A stretch of 18,697 bases of DNA from Hemicentrotus pulcherrimus (taxonomy: Eukaryota > Echinodermata > Echinoidea > Camarodonta > Strongylocentrotidae). Below are positions 16,809-18,697 of the stretch, in pieces. The notes beneath the pieces are model-generated. The model saw nothing but the letters and a program-made list of their open reading frames with translations, was not told the DNA's origin and did not search any database. A program made the position numbers and the translations under genes. Position 1 is the stretch's first letter. Each line of letters starts with the position of its first letter. The stretch spans positions 214,927-233,623 of the forward strand of contig BEXV01000474.1 in NCBI GenBank assembly GCA_003118195.1, given 5' to 3'.

Positions 16809-17377
16809 TTTCTACGGGAAATTTCAGATTTTTCTCCAAAATATCTATGAATTGTGAACAAAGCGTGGAATTTTACAGTGTCTCCGTTGTATTAAACACA
16901 GTGAATTAGAAAATGCTAGAAATATCAGATGCACAGTTGCCTCGTTCAATAAAATTGATAACACATGGGAGACATGCATGGCAAAGCTGATAGTTAAAAA
17001 ATTTTGGGGAAAGCACTAGATTTTTTAAAAATAGTTATTACAAAAAAGAAAAACTATTATAATATATACAGTAATGACTTCTAGGTTTATTAATATATTT
17101 TCGTTATATTATAAAATAGATTTGCACCATAAAGATAGACCACTAGTCTGGAAGCACAGACACCAATTTGACAATAGCGTTATACGGAAAATGGGCTACA
17201 ATGATCGAATCTCTTTGCTAGTTGCTACCTAGAGCTACTTGAGCCCTCTATAAGCCTAATTGATTACCATAGAGTGGTGAAGTGTGACGTCATCAAAAAA
17301 TCTATTTTCAGAAATTATCAATTTTTTCTTCATTTTCCGAAAGAGCATCAAAAATAATGTCCAAATGTCGAAAACCA
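16809..17377 (-). promoter_or_regulatory. AHSA1: AHSA1 upstream region and presumed promoter/5' UTR
   Basis: Immediately upstream of the ATG, AT-rich. No convincing TATA box or full three-unit heat-shock element is visible. A perfect CRE palindrome, tgacgtca, lies at 17285-17292, 477 bases before the ATG. Promoter status is inferred from position only. Confidence 0.4.
17285..17292. promoter_or_regulatory. CRE palindrome TGACGTCA
   Basis: Full 8-base CREB/ATF consensus upstream of AHSA1. A second identical 8-mer at 8080-8087 overlaps the AHSA1 stop codon and is presumably coincidental. Function is not demonstrable from sequence. Confidence 0.35.
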
Positions 17378-17738
17378 AAGTTGAGTAGTGGTCATGCGAT
17401 TGCATTGTGAAAGAAACGGTGTGGAATCGACCAGAAAAGGTTGATCACCTAGCATATAAGAATATTGCAAGGTTCTGGAATCATCAAAATGATAAGAAAT
17501 TTGGTAAAGTTACAAACACTGTACACAGAAAGATGTATATTGGACTACACGAACACGTGGCGAAAAAAACCCCCCCCCCGAGTTTTACGATAAACATGAC
17601 ATATTTAGAATATGAAGGCATTTGAAGAGCCATGCTTTTCAGGGAACATGTCTTATCTGATGTTCTTCCACACTTGCATTATAACAAATGATAAAGTTCA
17701 CGAATTATTTTTCACCTATAATTCCCAGTACTCAACCT
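17378..17738 (+). mobile_element. Family A miniature element, copy 4
   Basis: Termini caaagttgagtagtgg and cccagtactcaacc, more diverged at the ends than copies 2 and 3. Internal blocks aaaggttgatcacctagcat, aaaatgataagaaatttgg and gaagagccatgcttttcagg are shared. It carries a C-rich run near 17570-17580 and lies about 570 bases upstream of the AHSA1 ATG. Confidence 0.9.
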
Positions 17739-17789
17739 AGTTCTTTAAGTATTAGCTGAGATATGACCATCTGAATGAATATTATGGGC

Positions 17790-18060
17790 AGGCGCGGATC
17801 CAGAATTTATTAGGGGAGCTAGGGGGCCCACTTTTCTTTTTTTCTTTTTTTTGCTCCCGGAAATCTGAAAAGCGCGCCGGTGTGACCGCGCCGTTGTCCT
17901 TCCAGTTTCGTTTGTCCTTCGGACATAATATGCGGGTTTTCTGCTCGCACGGATCGTCCGGGGACGATCCTTGCGGTTTTCTATCCTCACAATCTGTCCT
18001 CACAATCATATATATATTTGATAAAAGGAAGCAACTCGGCAAATCAATGTATCTGGACTC
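17790..18060. repeat. CpG-rich repeat-like block
   Basis: Begins gggcaggcgcggatccagaa, then a T-rich run, then a locally GC/CpG-rich stretch (about 17870-17975) with a perfect 9-bp stem hairpin ggatcgtcc/ggacgatcc at 17951-17970. The gcgcggatccag opening resembles ends of dispersed elements in other invertebrates. No protein-coding motif. Confidence 0.5.
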
Positions 18061-18697
18061 ATTGTAAATCATGTGGTTGACATTTTTCTAGAAATTACAT
18101 AATGATAACTCTCTACAATCGGCCAGTCCTTTTGAAAGTATAAGTGAATATTTTCTTTAAAACCCTTATTCTATGAAGGTATACACGTGATATGTTGTAA
18201 TCGATTATTTTTTTGTACGTGGCTTCGTTCTTCAACCAACCAACTCACTACTAGTATATACTCGTGATCCAGCCCGCCCCCCCCCAAGTATTTAGGGGCG
18301 TTTCGAGGTTTAAGGAAGGAGTTAAATGGGAAATAAAAGTGATTAAAAATGGGGTTGAAAGCACATGAGTGAGGGAGGCTAGAGTATTCAAGATAAGGTA
18401 GAGCGTAGCACAAATTGGCGGATGCTAAGGGGGTAGGGGCATTTAATTACGGTCAGATGAGCATATTCTAATACCTTATTCATGACACTGGCAGGTCACT
18501 AATTGGCGTATGGTCCAAGGGGCAGAGCCCCCAGAAGCGCTGGTGTTTTAGGTATTAAAATGAAGGTCAGATAAGCATCCAGGGGCCAGCCTGTGGGGTC
18601 CAGGGGGCAGAGCCCCCGGAAGCTCAGGGGTATGGGCATTTAATAACGGTCACATGAGCATTCTTTCTTTTCTATTTCTTTCTATTTAATTCTCTTT
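18061..18697. repeat. Modular repeats at the window edge
   Basis: Three related modules (g.catttaat.acggtca.atgagcat type) sit at about 18430-18465, 18552-18579 and 18633-18662. Between them are two modules ggtcca.ggggcagagccccc (18512-18531 and 18597-18617, about 85 apart), each forming a ggggc/gcccc hairpin. No gene seen. The block continues past the window. Confidence 0.6.

Noticed and set aside
16816..16827. Heat-shock element upstream of AHSA1
   Set aside because: ggaaatttca gives only two inverted GAA/TTC units, short of a convincing three-unit element, and lies within about 20 bases of the ATG.
1..18697. CRISPR arrays, bacterial operons, tRNA or rRNA genes, transposase or reverse-transcriptase coding regions
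   Set aside because: None seen. The repeats are eukaryotic dispersed or inverted-repeat elements, and no conserved RNA gene or polymerase motif was recognised on either strand.

Overview
The window is animal (metazoan) genomic DNA. It is AT-rich, has short GT-AG exons separated by repeat-filled introns, and encodes two conserved eukaryotic proteins. The repeat landscape (terminal-inverted-repeat miniature elements, AGGTCA-rich tandem units, CT/GA microsatellites, AGATCT arrays) looks like a marine invertebrate. An echinoderm such as a sea urchin is my best guess, but this is an impression and was not tested by a search.

Layout: (1) 1-3182, + strand: the 3' part of a DMAC2/DMAC2L-family gene (mitochondrial leucine-rich-repeat protein, older names ATP5SL/ATP5S). 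Three exons are visible (732-949, 2308-2470, 2864-3182) and the 5' exons lie before the window. (2) 3183-8084: gene-free interval between two convergent genes, holding several short inverted-repeat elements, AT-rich DNA and the presumed 3' UTRs. (3) 8085-16808, - strand: a complete AHSA1 gene (activator of Hsp90 ATPase). I reconstructed ten exons; they give an uninterrupted 348-residue frame from ATG to stop, with consistent phases at all nine GT-AG introns. (4) 16809-18697: AHSA1 upstream region, with one more copy of a dispersed element, a full CRE palindrome, and at the far end a CpG-rich and modular repeat block that runs off the window.

The two genes are not functionally coupled: one works in mitochondria, the other in the cytosol with Hsp90. 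What unites the window is its mobile DNA. I see four copies of one ~350-390 bp terminal-inverted-repeat family, an oppositely oriented pair of a second ~400 bp family, and at least seven other foldback elements. Several sit within about 40-90 bp of exon borders. None encodes a transposase here, so all appear non-autonomous. I found no RNA genes, no CRISPR and no new protein system.
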